Program-made: the position numbers and the translations under genes
Assembly: GCA_022818135.1 (NCBI GenBank)
Contig: JAFMSR010000016.1
Location: 7,298,127 to 7,362,126, forward strand
Reading direction: 5' to 3'
Length of the DNA: 64,000 nucleotides
Source of the DNA: Saxidomus purpurata
Lineage: Eukaryota > Mollusca > Bivalvia > Venerida > Veneridae
Notes under the pieces: model-generated
What the model was told of the DNA's origin: nothing
The model's database searches: none
The model's input: only the letters and a program-made list of their open reading frames with translations
Shown here: one piece after another, positions 15,601-24,477 of the stretch
Numbering within the stretch: position 1 is the stretch's first letter
How the letters are laid out: every line of letters starts with the position of its first letter

Positions 15601-18600
15601 AACACAAGATTTAGACAGTTGTGAAAATGACAAAATAAACACAAGATTTAGACAGATGTGAAAATGACAAAATAAACACAAGATTTAGACAGTTGTGAAA
15701 ATGACAAAATAAACAAATTTAGACAGTTGTGAAAATGACAAAATAAACACAAGATTTAGACAGTTGTGAAAATGACAAAATAAACAATAGATTTAGACAG
15801 TTGTGAAAATGACAAAATAAACACAAGATTTAGACAGATGTGAAAATGACAAAATAAACACAAGATTTAGACAGTTGTGAAAATGACAAAATAAACACAA
15901 GATTTAGACAGATGTGAAAATGACAAAATAAACACAAGATTTAGACAGTTGTGAAAAAGACAAAATAAACACAAGATTTAGACAGTTGTGAAAATGACAA
16001 AATAAACGCAAGATTTAGACAGTTGTGAAAATGACAAAATAAACCAAGATTTAGTCATTTCTGAAAATGACAAAATAAACACAAGATTTATACGGTTGTA
16101 AAAAGGATAAAATAAACACAAGAATTAGACAGTTGTGAAAAGGACAAAATAAACAATAGATTTAGACAGTTGCGAAAATGACAAAATAAACAATAGATTT
16201 AGACAGTTGAGAAAATGACAAAATAAACAATAGATTTAGACAGTTGTAAAAATGACAAAATAAACGCAAGATTTAGACAGTTGTGAAAATGACAAAATAA
16301 ACAATAGATTTAGACAGTTGTGAAAATGACAAAATAAACAATAGATTTAGACAGTTGTGAAAAAGACAAAATAAACACAAGATTTAGACAGTTGTGAAAA
16401 TGACAAAATAAACGCAAGATTTAGACAGTTGTGAAAATGACAAAATAAACAATAGATTTAGACAGTTGTGAAAATGACAAAATAAACAATAGATTTAGAC
16501 AGTTGAGAAAATGACAAAATAAACAATATATTAAGACAGTTGAGGAAATGACAAAATTAACAATAGATTTAGACAGCTGAGAAAATGACAAATTAAACAC
16601 AAAATTTAGACAGTTGAGGAAATGACAAAATAAACAATAGATTAAGACAGTTGTAAAAGTGACAAAATAAACAATAGATTTAGACAGTTGAGGAAATGAC
16701 AAAATAAACAATAGATTTAGACAGTTGAGAAAATGACAAAATAAACACAAGATTTAGACAGTTGTGAAAATGACAAAATAACAAAATAAACACAAGATTC
16801 AGACAATCTTGAACCCCTGAGACAAGAATTTTTCGATGAAACGTATTTTCAGTTAGTACAAATCCAAATAAATGTGGGCCATTAAACCATTTTCGTCCGC
16901 TTGTAAGTTTATTGTACTCTTGTGCTCTTAGGAAAAAGGCTCTATAGGATGATATTAAAAGCTGGAACCAAAACAAATTACTGTGAAAAATTCCTTTGGC
17001 ACTGGGAACGAGTGCATGCTGATCTTAGATTATGAACTATTGTGTGACACATGCCGCACGGCATGAGTGAAATTAAGCATTGTTTGTTGCCTACTGGAAA
17101 AGTGTGAAAGACAAAAACATGAAATTTGATCCCTATGTATCGCCCTTATTCACAAACGGCAAAATTATCATTGCCGCCTGATTATGTTTTGTTTTTGCTA
17201 ATATTATTTATTAAATTATATTTGTGCTCTTCAATTTTGGAGCAAATAAAAGTTATATATACATTTTGTAATAAAAATTACCATTTCGGCACTGGAATCT
17301 ACTCTGAGAAGGTCACCTCCATGTATTTGACAAAAATCTCGTGCATCTTGCCATGGCATTGGATTTAAGCTCACAAATCGATAACATTTGCTTGTCAACG
17401 AGTAACCATACCATCCTGCAGGGCATTTCTGACTTGATACTAAAATATATATTAAAGCCGTCATTAAAATAAATTTGAAACCTGAATTTTGATATTATTT
17501 CGGTATGTCGTTGTGGCAGGAATGTCAAGACAAAATGACGAAACAAAGTTATTTTCTATCGTCGTTCTTTCGCCTAGATAAAAAGATATTTTCCGATTTG
17601 ATATTATGTCGTTTTTCGATACAGCATTTGTAAGACATTTTCGAAACATTATTAAATACGTTACAATAGAGGCATTAATGTGTTTCATCCTAAATAGTGC
17701 GGTCAACCTTACTCGTATCTTATTTTTACGATGCCGCTCATAATGTTTACTTCTTAACTAAAACTATGTACTGAGCCTCAAAAAAATGTCGGAAGAAAAA
17801 TCATAATGGTATATAAAGGTATATGACTCAATGAACTTGGAATATACCACGGTCTATCTCAACGCTTCTAATTTCGTCAATTCTCATCCGATTTCACTAA
17901 TTGAATAAACACACGCATAAATGAGTATGCTGCAAAATCACATATATTTTCATACCAAAAAACCGCCTGATATATGGTCACAAATTAGTGAGTATTTCAC
18001 AAATCCGTCAGTCCGACGAGACGCTACCGACGCTGCCGACGGGTCTCCGAAGTGAAAGTATCCTAACTTTCTCTTTGTTGGACGGATAATTTACATTTTA
18101 TCTCTAAAGATCCGACTAAACGAAACTAATCAATAGCAAATTCCATATAGTGAAACTGTGCAAGTCATATCACCGAACGCACTTGTCAAAAAAGGCCATG
18201 TATTCCCAAAAGGATATATAACAGTCATGGTCTATACTGTACCTCTGTATACCTAACTTTATAAATACAATTTAACGAATATAAGGAAAAAAGAACAGGA
18301 ACTTTGTTAGACTTGCATAATATTTACTATCACATCGTTTCTTCTATTGTTACTTGCAGAATAACCGTACTACAACGCTCGCCAACTCATAAATGCCTAT
18401 ATGTGTCAATTAGACAATAAACTTTCAAAAAATGTGTGCTTTGTTTACATCCAAGTTTCTTTTATTTCTCAGAAATCATGCGTTTTGCCTCCAGTCGTAC
18501 AACCAAAACAAACGGGGTTTTGCGAGCATTCGCTGTTTTGCATGAATACTGAAGGAAGCGGGCTTTCTCCTGGAAGAACTATCAACTCATGAATATCAAC

Positions 18601-21600
18601 GGTCCAGTTCTATATTAATTTTTTATGGGCATATTTTAAATTATCATGTTTTATCTACTATTTACACGTTATTCTGTTGAAAAATCAAAACCATTCAGAA
18701 AATGTTCCATCACTGCATAAAAATATGCCTATAAACGGGACCCTGTGCCAAAATTCGCTCAGTTGTTCTTTTCACTCGGACGTCTGACGTCAGTTGGTGA
18801 AATTATTTCTCTATAGAGCTATGATGTATCATGTGACAGAAAACAAAACTGCGGATTAAAACAGACTTTTCGATCGGATGGCGAACAATAGGTTTTTTCC
18901 TGGCTTTGTGTACGGGTAGGCGAACGATAAGGATAGAACAGATGGGTATTCGAAGGGTTTTCCCCTGAGTATATATATATGTCAACCAAAAATTCGTCAA
19001 TATACAAAATACGTATGATATTGCCAAAAACAGAAAACTCGTTCAACTTCATTCACGGTAAAATAGTATTTTAGACTTATAATTTATCAGCCAATAGCGG
19101 CGAAATAGTGCGGGCTCTCATTAGTTTACGTTTTTTATAAATATTGCTTACATTAACCCGGCCTTAGTATTAAATAACTATATAAACCTTCAACTTCTCT
19201 GTATTGTAAAACAAACTATTAATTTCGCAAAACACTTTTGTTTTGGGTGTGAGTGAACGCAATCGATATGGGTGCAAATCAAATTATAATCGCTAGCTCA
19301 GTTTCTTATGGAATTAATATTATTTAGACAGGAACTTGTTTATTGTTGGTTCCATAGAGATATGGTTGTTATTTATCCAACAAAGGTACCGAGCATTTGG
19401 TAAACCCGTTGCTAGATTCGTAAAATTCTTTGGAAGCACCTTTCTGCATTGTTCACACCTGGTGCAGTTTGTGAGAATTAAAATTAAAGCGTTGACGAAG
19501 GACATTTTCCCCCCCAATTGAGCCAAATCCTGATATACTACAATGATAATAAAGCGCTGTAGAAGGAATGGACTATAGGTTAACTCCCGAAAAACAATTT
19601 TCACCTACTTTCGCTAATACCTAAAGAAAACGTTTGAGTGGAGACGAAATTCAATATATGACACAGAAGAATGATTCACAAATAATATGGCTAGGGAAGT
19701 TTGTTTTATTAGAATGTCTTAAATGAAAATTAATACATAGTCATTATAAATTTTTAAGCCAGTAATATAATTCGATCTGCGCTTAGTACAGCTTAAGCGA
19801 TTGATGATGTATGAAATTTAGTTGTGTTCCAACACCTAGAGAAATAGCAATGCCAGCATAAATATAAATACAGTACTGCAATGTTAACAAAGAAAACAAA
19901 AAGGGTTACCTGAGCGATTGTATTGTAAACAATGAAACCCCTCCCCCCCCCCCCCCCCATGCGCGTCCTCGATAAATGGCGGTAATATCCCGTTAGTTCC
20001 TTACGGGAATGTACGTAAATAATTCTTTTTTTCAGACATTATTTTTACTAAATATATATGTAATGTTCGAAATAACAAGTTGTATGAAAAACATCGGAAA
20101 TTTGAAAATCAAACTACAAACTCTTATATCAGCTTCGTACGTTTTCGTAAATTTCCGTAAATACCGTACTTTTCCGTAAGCTAAGCGTTAATTTCTAAGA
20201 CAAAAATGTGTAATGCAGCACGTAAGCTATATACCCTCCCGAAGTCGTTTGAAGTTTTATAGTTCTCTTATTGTAACATGTTCTTATCACCAACCAGGTT
20301 GATGCTTGATATTTGCATAGCGCTGTTTACGTTGTTATTCGCAATAGCACTGTTAAATCTGCAGCAATGTATATACTAACTTAGGCCTTGGGGACTTTCA
20401 GTCCCCAGGCCAAAAATGGACAAAAAAATGCGGAACATATTTGATCCTTGGATCAATGGGTCATTGGGTTGTACATGTAGCAGAGGGATGGGGGTTGAAA
20501 AGTACATTTGTACCTGTGTGTTGTCATTACTTAACAACATCAACTTTTTACGTCTCTTTCTGCACTACATACATGTACAATGTCTGAACAATATGTACTT
20601 AAAACTGTTCACTTTGGGGTCGTTGAGCAGTATGATTATTTTTGTTTACATAACCATGATTATTTCACCATCCACAAACCCTTGAGGACACTTTTTGATA
20701 AATATGGGGTCAAACTAAGAAAGTTAGTTAATTGAATACATGAGCGTACATGTATCTCAAGGGAGACAGACACGGACCTATCTTTATATCTTGATACAAA
20801 CAGGGCAGTTGTACAACGCACGGGATAGTAATCTTCTACAATATTTACAGATAACTGCGGATCAGGGTACAATTTCATTGTACTTGATGATCTGGTATTG
20901 AGGGAATGTCGCTGAACCCAATTGATGAGGAAAACAAAATGGGAAAATGAATAAATATTATGTGAAAGAGAACACAAACGTCATGTTTTGTTGCAACAAA
21001 AAAAGATTAACTTGGCAAAAAGCAGCATTGAAATGTTGTTGTTATTTCTTAAATCAGTAGTACCATTTGATTTTTTGTGTTGTTTGTTTGTTGTTGATAG
21101 TAACTATGTAACAATAACTTGGCTGTCATAATAAAACATAAAATTTCAACATGTTTTTAACCGTGCCTCGATTATCAAGATTCAAGTTCTCTACTTTCAG
21201 TTTCAAATATTTGTATGCTCATAAAAGCTACCCAGATCAGTTATAACTTAAAATCTACACCTGTATTCAGTATGACACAAATGCAAACACTAAACTTCTC
21301 AACTGTAAACTAAAATATGATAATCCACTACCTATTTTAGTTTTGTTTCTTGTTTGATGATATCGCTTTTTAAAATCCGTGAACGTATTAATTGATTTTG
21401 TGCGTTTTAGTGTGCCCTTTTTCTATGTTTCGCGTAATACGGCGAAATCAAATATCAACAAATTTCAGCTGTTATTAGAAATCGTATATATATGTTTTCA
21501 ATATCACTGAAAACAAATAGTACTGTATTAAAAACATAAACTTTTTCTTATATAAAACGCAACGTTTGGATTTCTTCGGTCAATGTCGAGTACTTCACAT

Positions 21601-22441
21601 CTTTTTTTGGTAATATAAATGCTTAGATATCCTGTAACAAGTGATCGTGGGCTTAATGCTGTCTAACTTGCTTAATAAGTGAAGAAAACAATAAAGTGTC
21701 TTTAGTGTTAACTTCATTAACGAAGCAAGAAAAGATAACTAGTGAAATCCCTGTAGCATATCAAGACAGTTAATAAAGGTACTTGTAGCTTTTTTAACTG
21801 CAAAGAATTAATTTTATCTTTGCTCCATTGTTGAAACAGCGGGCATACTCTTATACTCGTATATTTACTAACTTGCTTAATAAATAAAGAAAACACTTAT
21901 TATAATAAGTGTCTTTAGTGTTAACTTCATTAACGAAGCAAGAAAAGATAACTAGTAAAATCCCTGTAACATATCAAGAAAGTTAATAAAGGTACTTGTA
22001 GCTTTTTTAACTGCAAAGAATTAATTTTATCTTTGCTCCATTGTTGAAACAGCGGGCATACTCTTATACTCGTATATTTACTAACTTGCTTAATAAATGA
22101 AGAAAACACTTATTATAATAAGTGTCTTTAGTGTTAACTTCATTAACGAAGCAAGAAAAGATAACTTGTAAAATCCCTGTAACATATCAAGAAAGTTAAT
22201 AAAGGTACTTGTAGCTTTTTTAACTGCAAAGAATTAATTTTATCTTTGCCCCATTGTTGAAACAGCGGGCATACTCATACAGGCTGTATACTCGTTAAAT
22301 ACTTACTTGCTTAATAAATGAAGAACACATTTTACATTTTGAATTTAAGTACATTAAAAATAAATTGTGCACAAACAATCACTTACCTAAAGTTACGCAC
22401 AGTACCGCAAAAAGTAAAATATAAACCGTCGGCGACGACAT
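649..22441 (-). CDS. Multi-CTLD secreted or membrane lectin gene (mannose-receptor-like), 18 coding exons seen, 3' end outside window
   Basis: Whole-gene span. The exons join to a signal peptide followed by CTLD1 (exons 2-4), CTLD2 (5-8), CTLD3 (9-12), CTLD4 (13-15), a short Ser/Pro/Thr linker (16) and the first two exons of CTLD5 (17-18), about 678 codons in all. Every domain start shows the C-P-x-G-W and C-Y family pattern, and later exons show W-I/T-G and the closing C-x(n)-F/Y-I-C. Exon phases agree at all joins except exon 3 to 4. CTLDs bind sugars through Ca2+ when they carry EPN plus WND. Here CTLD1 has EPN with FND, CTLD4 has EPN with WND, and CTLD2 and CTLD3 have neither. Likely roles are pattern recognition or adhesion (inference from family). 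Without the 3' end I cannot tell whether it is secreted or has a transmembrane tail. Start chosen at 22441 because the ATG opens a hydrophobic leader that ends at a GTAAGT donor. Confidence 0.85.
895..1050. repeat. Short tandem repeat, about 47-bp unit, about 3 copies
   Basis: The phrase GCCACGCCTC followed by AATTACTGAAG-like and TTTTGGACGTT-like segments recurs at about 47-base steps with substitutions. It lies in the intron between exons 17 and 18. Confidence 0.6.
1110..1407. mobile_element. MITE-like element, family with ends ATTCTAGCATAAA, copy 1
   Basis: The ends are inverted (ATTCTAGCATAAA at left, TTTATGCTAGAAT at right). The interior closely matches 31904-32197 and, in damaged form, 9614-10045. 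Shared landmarks are GACGTTCAATAATGCGCGGG, AAGCCCGGCACTGTTGACGC and AAAACACCGGCAAAATGGGC. No coding capacity. Lies inside an intron of the CTLD gene. Confidence 0.75.
1408..1888. other. Intronic AT-rich DNA, no gene seen
   Basis: A 122-codon plus-strand open frame and its opposite-strand shadow occur here, but the composition is low complexity with no domain or flanking splice signals. I see no gene. Confidence 0.6.
1889..2108. repeat. Tandem repeat, about 48-bp unit, about 4.5 copies
   Basis: Units read GGTTTAACGGCACCGCTACG followed by CTTTATGTTTATATTGGGAT and TTTCAAAT, with few changes between copies. They lie downstream of exon 17 in the intron. The local open frame with repeated GFSNGLTA is a by-product of the 48-base period. 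Confidence 0.85.
2329..2499 (-). CDS. CTLD gene exon 17: start of CTLD5
   Basis: 171 bases between an acceptor (GACCAG) and a donor (GAG|GTAGAA), phase 1 to phase 1. The translation begins DWTVKCGPGW, then AFCYMF, WLDALNQCQ, and GHLVTIESINEINYL. This is the standard first half of a CTLD with its first two helices. Confidence 0.9.
3480..3518 (-). CDS. CTLD gene exon 16: 13-residue Pro/Thr linker
   Basis: A 39-base exon between CTCTACAG and a perfect GTAAGT donor, phase 1 to phase 1. It encodes SPLASLPPTTPQ, a flexible linker typical between CTLDs. It could be skipped without a frameshift, so alternative splicing is possible. Confidence rests on the strong splice sites and matching phase, since there is no domain. 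Confidence 0.65.
3694..3768 (-). repeat. tRNA-derived sequence (SINE head or tRNA pseudogene)
   Basis: On the minus strand there is a box A-like TAGCTCAGCGGTTAG and a perfect box B GGTTCGAATCC. The outer ends GGTCTCG and CGAGACA pair at six of seven positions. The anticodon arm is poor, so I do not call a working tRNA. Confidence 0.6.
3989..4182. mobile_element. MITE-like element, TACTGTAAACTGG family, copy 1
   Basis: Left end TACTGTAAACTGGGCAATAT with inverted right end AATTTACAGTA. The interior has TTCGCGA and GCGAAT blocks. A related copy is at 55748-55932 (TACAGTAAACTGGATAACAT, then GCGAAATTCCCACTTTGCTA). No coding capacity. Confidence 0.6.
4282..4426 (-). CDS. CTLD gene exon 15: C-terminal half of CTLD4 with complete sugar-binding motifs
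   Basis: 145 bases from a TTAG acceptor to a GTATGT donor, phase 0 to phase 1. Encodes DYTNWRKGEPNNAGHREN, CAIV, then GQWNDYNC and YICSMVA. EPN together with WND is the mannose-type Ca2+ site of active C-type lectins, the best preserved in this gene. Confidence 0.93.
4764..4852 (-). CDS. CTLD gene exon 14: middle of CTLD4
   Basis: 89 bases, acceptor TTACAG, donor GTAAGT. Encodes NINYWIGLNDRV and VYIWNDETIP, the WIG core and the strand before the sugar loop. Phase 1 to 0, matching both neighbours. Confidence 0.92.
4908..5240 (-). mobile_element. Retroposon 3' end with (TTGAA)n tail
   Basis: Read on the minus strand, a GC-richer block ends in TTTAAATAAAGTATATTGAA followed by repeats of TTGAA. 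Such a short-unit tail after an AATAAA-like signal is typical of LINE or SINE 3' ends. I see no reverse transcriptase beside it. Confidence 0.5.
5597..5761 (-). CDS. CTLD gene exon 13: start of CTLD4
   Basis: 165 bases, phase 1 to 1, donor CC|GTAATT. Encodes RFGCPAGGWRQYQQTCFKVS, then ALQYLQARTVCQQ and GADLAKI. This is the first half of a CTLD with C-P-A-G-G-W and the conserved helix cysteine. Confidence 0.9.
6435..6498 (+). repeat. Degenerate tRNA-like sequence
   Basis: GCAGGTTCGAATCCTGGGTC is a good box B with T-stem, preceded about 30 bases upstream by a weak box A (GTAGCCCGCTAAAAGG). Probably a decayed SINE head. Confidence 0.4.
6598..6672 (-). CDS. CTLD gene exon 12: C-terminal end of CTLD3
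   Basis: Acceptor CATTTCAG. Encodes DQNGSWRTTVSCQNAWPFIC followed by KIAM, the closing two-cysteine strand of a CTLD. The acceptor phase fits exon 11. The donor is uncertain: G|GTCAAA at 6597 keeps phase 1 but is weak, while a GTAAGA two codons earlier would remove the last cysteine. Confidence 0.7.
6690..7110. mobile_element. Dispersed repeat, copy A of a family shared with 13425-13745
   Basis: Shares ACTCCAAATCATTGTTTATT, CGATGAACACCGCTGGAACG, the TCTGATGCGCA block and a TCTCTATATAC end with the copy at 13425-13745, which contains part of the same sequence in the opposite orientation. Internal segments are themselves partly inverted. Non-coding, probably a DNA transposon derivative. Confidence 0.6.
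7409..7537 (-). CDS. CTLD gene exon 11: middle of CTLD3
   Basis: 129 bases, acceptor TTGTAG, strong donor GTAAGT, phase 1 to 1. Encodes DGQYKWTDNTAVTYKHWAY and KDCAYIRT. The position of EPN reads HNTPQN, so mannose-type Ca2+ binding is not expected. Confidence 0.88.
7625..7814. mobile_element. MITE-like element with Tc1/pogo-type ends
   Basis: Left end ACAGTAAACTCCGTATATAA and right end TTCGTTATATACGAATTTTA are inverted versions of each other with mismatches. The interior repeats GGATATAACAAA. A similar left end sits at 34621-34643. Confidence 0.6.
8355..8437 (-). CDS. CTLD gene exon 10: second part of CTLD3
   Basis: 83 bases, acceptor TTTTAG, donor CAG|GTAGTA, phase 2 to 1. Encodes DSDQMFVDSYLKELRDSG, then VTNFWIGVS, the second helix and WIG core of the domain. 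Confidence 0.85.
9061..9190 (-). CDS. CTLD gene exon 9: start of CTLD3
   Basis: 130 bases, acceptor TTCTAG, donor AAG|GTAACC, phase 1 to 2. Encodes CVPGWVGHRRYCYQF, then YNAANTFCKQQHASLIKIG, the usual first half of a CTLD. Confidence 0.88.
9500..9950. repeat. Poly-C / poly-G low-complexity block, probable assembly artefact
   Basis: Runs of C and G of 10 to more than 60 bases alternate here. The phrase ATTTACGATATAA occurs on both sides (9459 and 9590) and the enclosed MITE copy has lost its G and mixed bases in favour of C. Proline- or glycine-rich open frames across it are meaningless. Confidence 0.8.
9614..10045. mobile_element. MITE-like element, ATTCTAGCATAAA family, copy 2 (corrupted)
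   Basis: Same ends and order as 1110-1407 (GACGTTCAATAATG, then CGGGTTATAA, AAAACACCGGCAAAATGGGC and TTTATGCTAGAAT), but the middle is replaced by C runs. Confidence 0.7.
10194..10306 (-). CDS. CTLD gene exon 8: C-terminal end of CTLD2
   Basis: 113 bases, acceptor TTCTAG, donor AAG|GTAGGA, phase 2 to 1. Encodes AHLNSTCGVMSN and AWNPSACTVNRPFVCRKPE, the last two disulphide strands. The WND position reads WNPSA, so no Ca2+ site. Confidence 0.88.
10445..10668 (-). mobile_element. tRNA-Ser-like SINE
   Basis: On the minus strand the head has box A GTGGTCGAGTGGTTAAAACC and box B GGGCTCGAGCCC. The body contains CTGGGAAGAACCAGTACTAG when read on plus. A truncated copy of the body is at 12695-12850 and a related head is at 63908-64000. 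Confidence 0.65.
11100..11240. repeat. Microsatellite (GAATGAGT)n then (ATTA)n
   Basis: Simple GAAT/GAGT repeats pass into ATTA repeats in the intron between exons 7 and 8. Confidence 0.9.
11332..11414 (-). CDS. CTLD gene exon 7: third part of CTLD2
   Basis: 83 bases, acceptor TTTCAG, donor AG|GTATGA, phase 0 to 2. Encodes VGSQAQWMWTNGTSV, then YWHGTPHVD. HGTPH replaces the EPN region. Confidence 0.88.
12132..12255 (-). CDS. CTLD gene exon 6: second part of CTLD2
   Basis: 124 bases, acceptor CACACAG, donor AAG|GTACAA, phase 2 to 0. Encodes RQCNHDGGAMVTVDSRKDEV, then SIWLGLYTQK, the second helix and WLG core. Confidence 0.9.
12340..12440. repeat. Possible hAT-type MITE fragment
   Basis: AGGGGTGCAACGATAC at the left and ATTCCGATATATTGATGTAAC at the right resemble hAT-like termini. 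A similar TATCGATAC block is at 56525-56610. Weak evidence. Confidence 0.3.
12695..12850 (-). mobile_element. Truncated SINE body, relative of 10445-10668
   Basis: Shares GGCGGACAGTTTACT, the CTGGGAAGAACCAGTACT block and the following CTCTTATTCTCC with the copy at 10445-10668. The tRNA-like head is degraded. Confidence 0.55.
12958..13054 (-). CDS. CTLD gene exon 5: start of CTLD2
   Basis: 97 bases, acceptor TTGCAG, donor CAG|GTGAGT, phase 1 to 2. Encodes IPLTCDSDRGWQTLSGACYK, then LYSQRKNWNAA. Confidence 0.9.
13425..13745. mobile_element. Dispersed repeat, copy B of the 6690-7110 family
   Basis: Contains GTCTCTATATACAAATATAT, GATGCGCAGTTATAAACCAC, ACTCCAAATCATTGTTTATT and GATGAACACCGCTGGAACGG, shared with copy A. 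Confidence 0.6.
14224..14351 (-). CDS. CTLD gene exon 4: C-terminal half of CTLD1
   Basis: 128 bases, acceptor ATTTCAG, donor AGAG|GTATTC, ends in phase 1. Encodes HWRPGEPNNHGGSERC, then NQFNDAVCS and YKFICS. EPN is present and WND appears as FND. The start needs phase 2, but exon 3 ends in phase 0. Confidence 0.88.
15046..15177 (-). CDS. CTLD gene exon 3: middle of CTLD1
   Basis: 132 bases from acceptor ATTTTCAG to AAC|GTTATG, in frame 0 from exon 2. Encodes NWIFRQLNNMKTHSH, then HWWTGLNN and KWEWADGTPVGN. The donor is the only GT near the expected domain position, yet it leaves a one-base phase conflict with exon 4. The minisatellite at 15181-16800 starts right at its acceptor. Confidence 0.8.
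15181..16800 (-). repeat. Minisatellite, 37-bp unit, about 43 copies, seeded by the exon 3 splice acceptor
   Basis: On the plus strand units read GAAAATGACAAAATAAACAC followed by AAGATTTAGACAGTTGT. On the gene's sense strand each unit is a T-rich tract ending TTTTGTCATTTTCAC then AACTG, nearly identical to the real acceptor TTTTGTCATTTTCAG|AACTG of exon 3. Variants have CAATAG for CACAAG, GAG for GTG, and a few one-base losses. Open frames with repeated YFVIFTTV or LSFSQLSKS are products of the array. Confidence 0.93.
17282..17439 (-). CDS. CTLD gene exon 2: start of CTLD1
   Basis: 158 bases, acceptor TATTTTAG, donor ATG|GTAATT, phase 1 to 0. Encodes SSQKCPAGWYGYSLTSKCYR, then WQDARDFCQIHGGDLLRVDS. 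The longest match to the classic CTLD first half in this gene. Confidence 0.93.
17440..21650. other. Intron 1 of the CTLD gene, no exon seen
   Basis: About 4.9 kb separate the signal exon from CTLD1. Short open frames here (18803-19052, 19320-19604, 20416-20977) have no domain and no paired splice sites. A poly-C tract lies at 19939-19958. A short hairpin GGCCTTGGGGACT/AGTCCCCAGGCC lies at 20387-20411. Confidence 0.65.
21664..22325. repeat. Tandem repeat, about 205-220-bp unit, three copies plus a partial fourth
   Basis: Copies start with TAACTTGCTTAATAAxTxAAG at 21664, 21869 and 22082, with a partial at 22303. Each contains GTGTTAACTTCATTAACGAA, CAAGAAAAGATAACT and TTAATAAAGGTACTTGTAGC. The array ends about 60 bases from the signal-peptide exon, inside intron 1. 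Confidence 0.92.
22387..22441 (-). CDS. CTLD gene exon 1: start codon and signal peptide
   Basis: ATG at 22441 opens MSSPTVYILLFAVLCVTL, a short polar start and a hydrophobic core typical of a signal peptide. It ends at the consensus donor G|GTAAGTG in phase 1, matching exon 2. The protein therefore enters the secretory route. Confidence 0.85.
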
Positions 22442-24477
22442 TTTATTGTTTAAAGTATTGTTTTCAACTATTTAAGCATTATTTTGTGAGTAGTAAATGA
22501 TGTGTCTAGTAAATTAAAAACACTAGAAAAATAGTATTCCGACGGACTTGAATGTAACACGCCTTTCGAAGTTGCGGTGTTAAATGATACAATTCTCAAT
22601 GATATAGATGTTGATAATATAACTTGGTGCAGATATTTGTACTTTCTTATTATTATGAAGTAAAGATAAACGAAATAATTATAAAACGTTATCGTTTAAT
22701 GTAAATACTTATTCTCCTGATATGCCCATGCAAGACGTGTTATCATATTTTATCGTTACAAGTCAAAAACTGAACCGGTCTCCATCTTTCAGTCCCCTGT
22801 CGTATACCGACATAAACCACCGGACGACAATACTATTACAGTACTTTTAAATTTTAAAATTAGCAGCTTAAAAACTTTAAGGCCAATTTTTGCCAGGTCG
22901 GCACCTCGTCAAAATGTCTAGTGAAAAAGAAATAAGACGAACTGCAGTGTTTTAAACATTACCATGGTCTTTTTTTCTGGAAAATGTAGGTATTCCACAG
23001 GACTTCTACATTTGTTAGAAGCTGTTTTATTTTGAAAAAGGAAAATAGTTCTTTATACATATGACAAAGTGTTACTTAGATTTAAAAAAGATATTTTGAA
23101 ATTTAAAAAAAGTTTACATCAGTTTTACACAATGAAAAATAATTTGAAGTACATGTATAAAGTTGGCCATGTGTTTCTGGTCATCTGAATTAAGCAACCA
23201 CATGCCTAAATCAGCCGGTACTAATCTACCGAAACTAGGCATGCTGATTTCAAAACATTTTTTTACAAAGTCGGGTTTAATATAAAGATACATAAGCTCA
23301 AGAAGAGACCTTCTGATTACTATTGTTGTGGAACCCGACTTTGCAAAACAATATAACTTGAATTTACTTCGTTTTACTTGAGCATGCTTTTGTGCTGAGC
23401 ATGAGATTGTGCTCAAAAAACGTTTATAAGCACGGGACCAGCATTTAGCAGCGGCTCTTTGATGCATCACTCGGCTGGCCTATTAAAGACAGTTTTGGCT
23501 AAACACTTAGTAAGGAAAGATTTTAAGTCTAAATAGATTGCATTAAGTATAAATGCACTTAATGAAGTGGTTTTTCATATCATAACATTCCATTCACAGG
23601 AGATAATTTTGTAAACCGTGGTCAAGTGCATCAGAAAATTAAGTGTCTAAATGTTATATTGGTTTATGAGGTCCCCCCCGTGGATACAGTCCAAAAAGAC
23701 TCTGCCCACGTTTTTTTGAAACTTTCTAACTGAACATTTAAGAATATAATCATGGCCTTCATTTTTACCTTTAAGTTGCTTTTTCCTAGTAGATGTTATT
23801 ATGTGCAAATCTGTTCGGCTTGAAAAAGTGCATTTCACTTTCTCTCGTATTATTACTTCATTGATTGGTTATAGATGGAATTGCCGAAATTGTATCTAAC
23901 GTTAAGTAAATGAATACCAACAACGTATGTTGTATTTCAAAGAAATAAGCAGATTTAGAATAGCAGCCATTTTGCGATTTTTATGTCTGTTACAATTAAC
24001 GTAAAAATAGTCCAATGGCAATAAGCGACGTGAGATATGTTTATGTCCATCTGGGCAGAATTCGCGGAAATATGTATCCCATAGGTGAGAAAGTTTGCTC
24101 ATACACGATGTGGTTTGATTCCGGTTTGATGCTGAAAATGATCAATCATCCCTGACTCAGTAATAGCACGGCCTTTTCAATTTCGGTGAAATTTCGTCAG
24201 TGAAAGGGCAGTAACTCCGGAGCGCCTCGGGCGATCTGACGGATTTTTAAAGTTGGCCGAGATATTCTTTCCATAATATTGTGAATATGTGACAAAGTTT
24301 GGAACTAATCTGGAAAAAGGTAGAAATAAAGAGTGACAGTGTTAATCTGACGAATTTGGACAATCCAAGGGCTGTACCTCCGTAGTGTATGGGTGGTCTG
24401 CTTGATACTTATATAGCCGGTGTGTCAAAGGGAGATAATTAAAAGCACTGGGCACGTAGAGTTGTGGTTCTTTGACA

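Noticed and set aside
15181..16800. CRISPR-like array
   Set aside because: No unique spacers; units are contiguous, and the sequence is an animal intron.
15316..16976. Repeat proteins with YFVIFTTV units
   Set aside because: They arise from the 37-base minisatellite and are broken wherever a unit loses a base.
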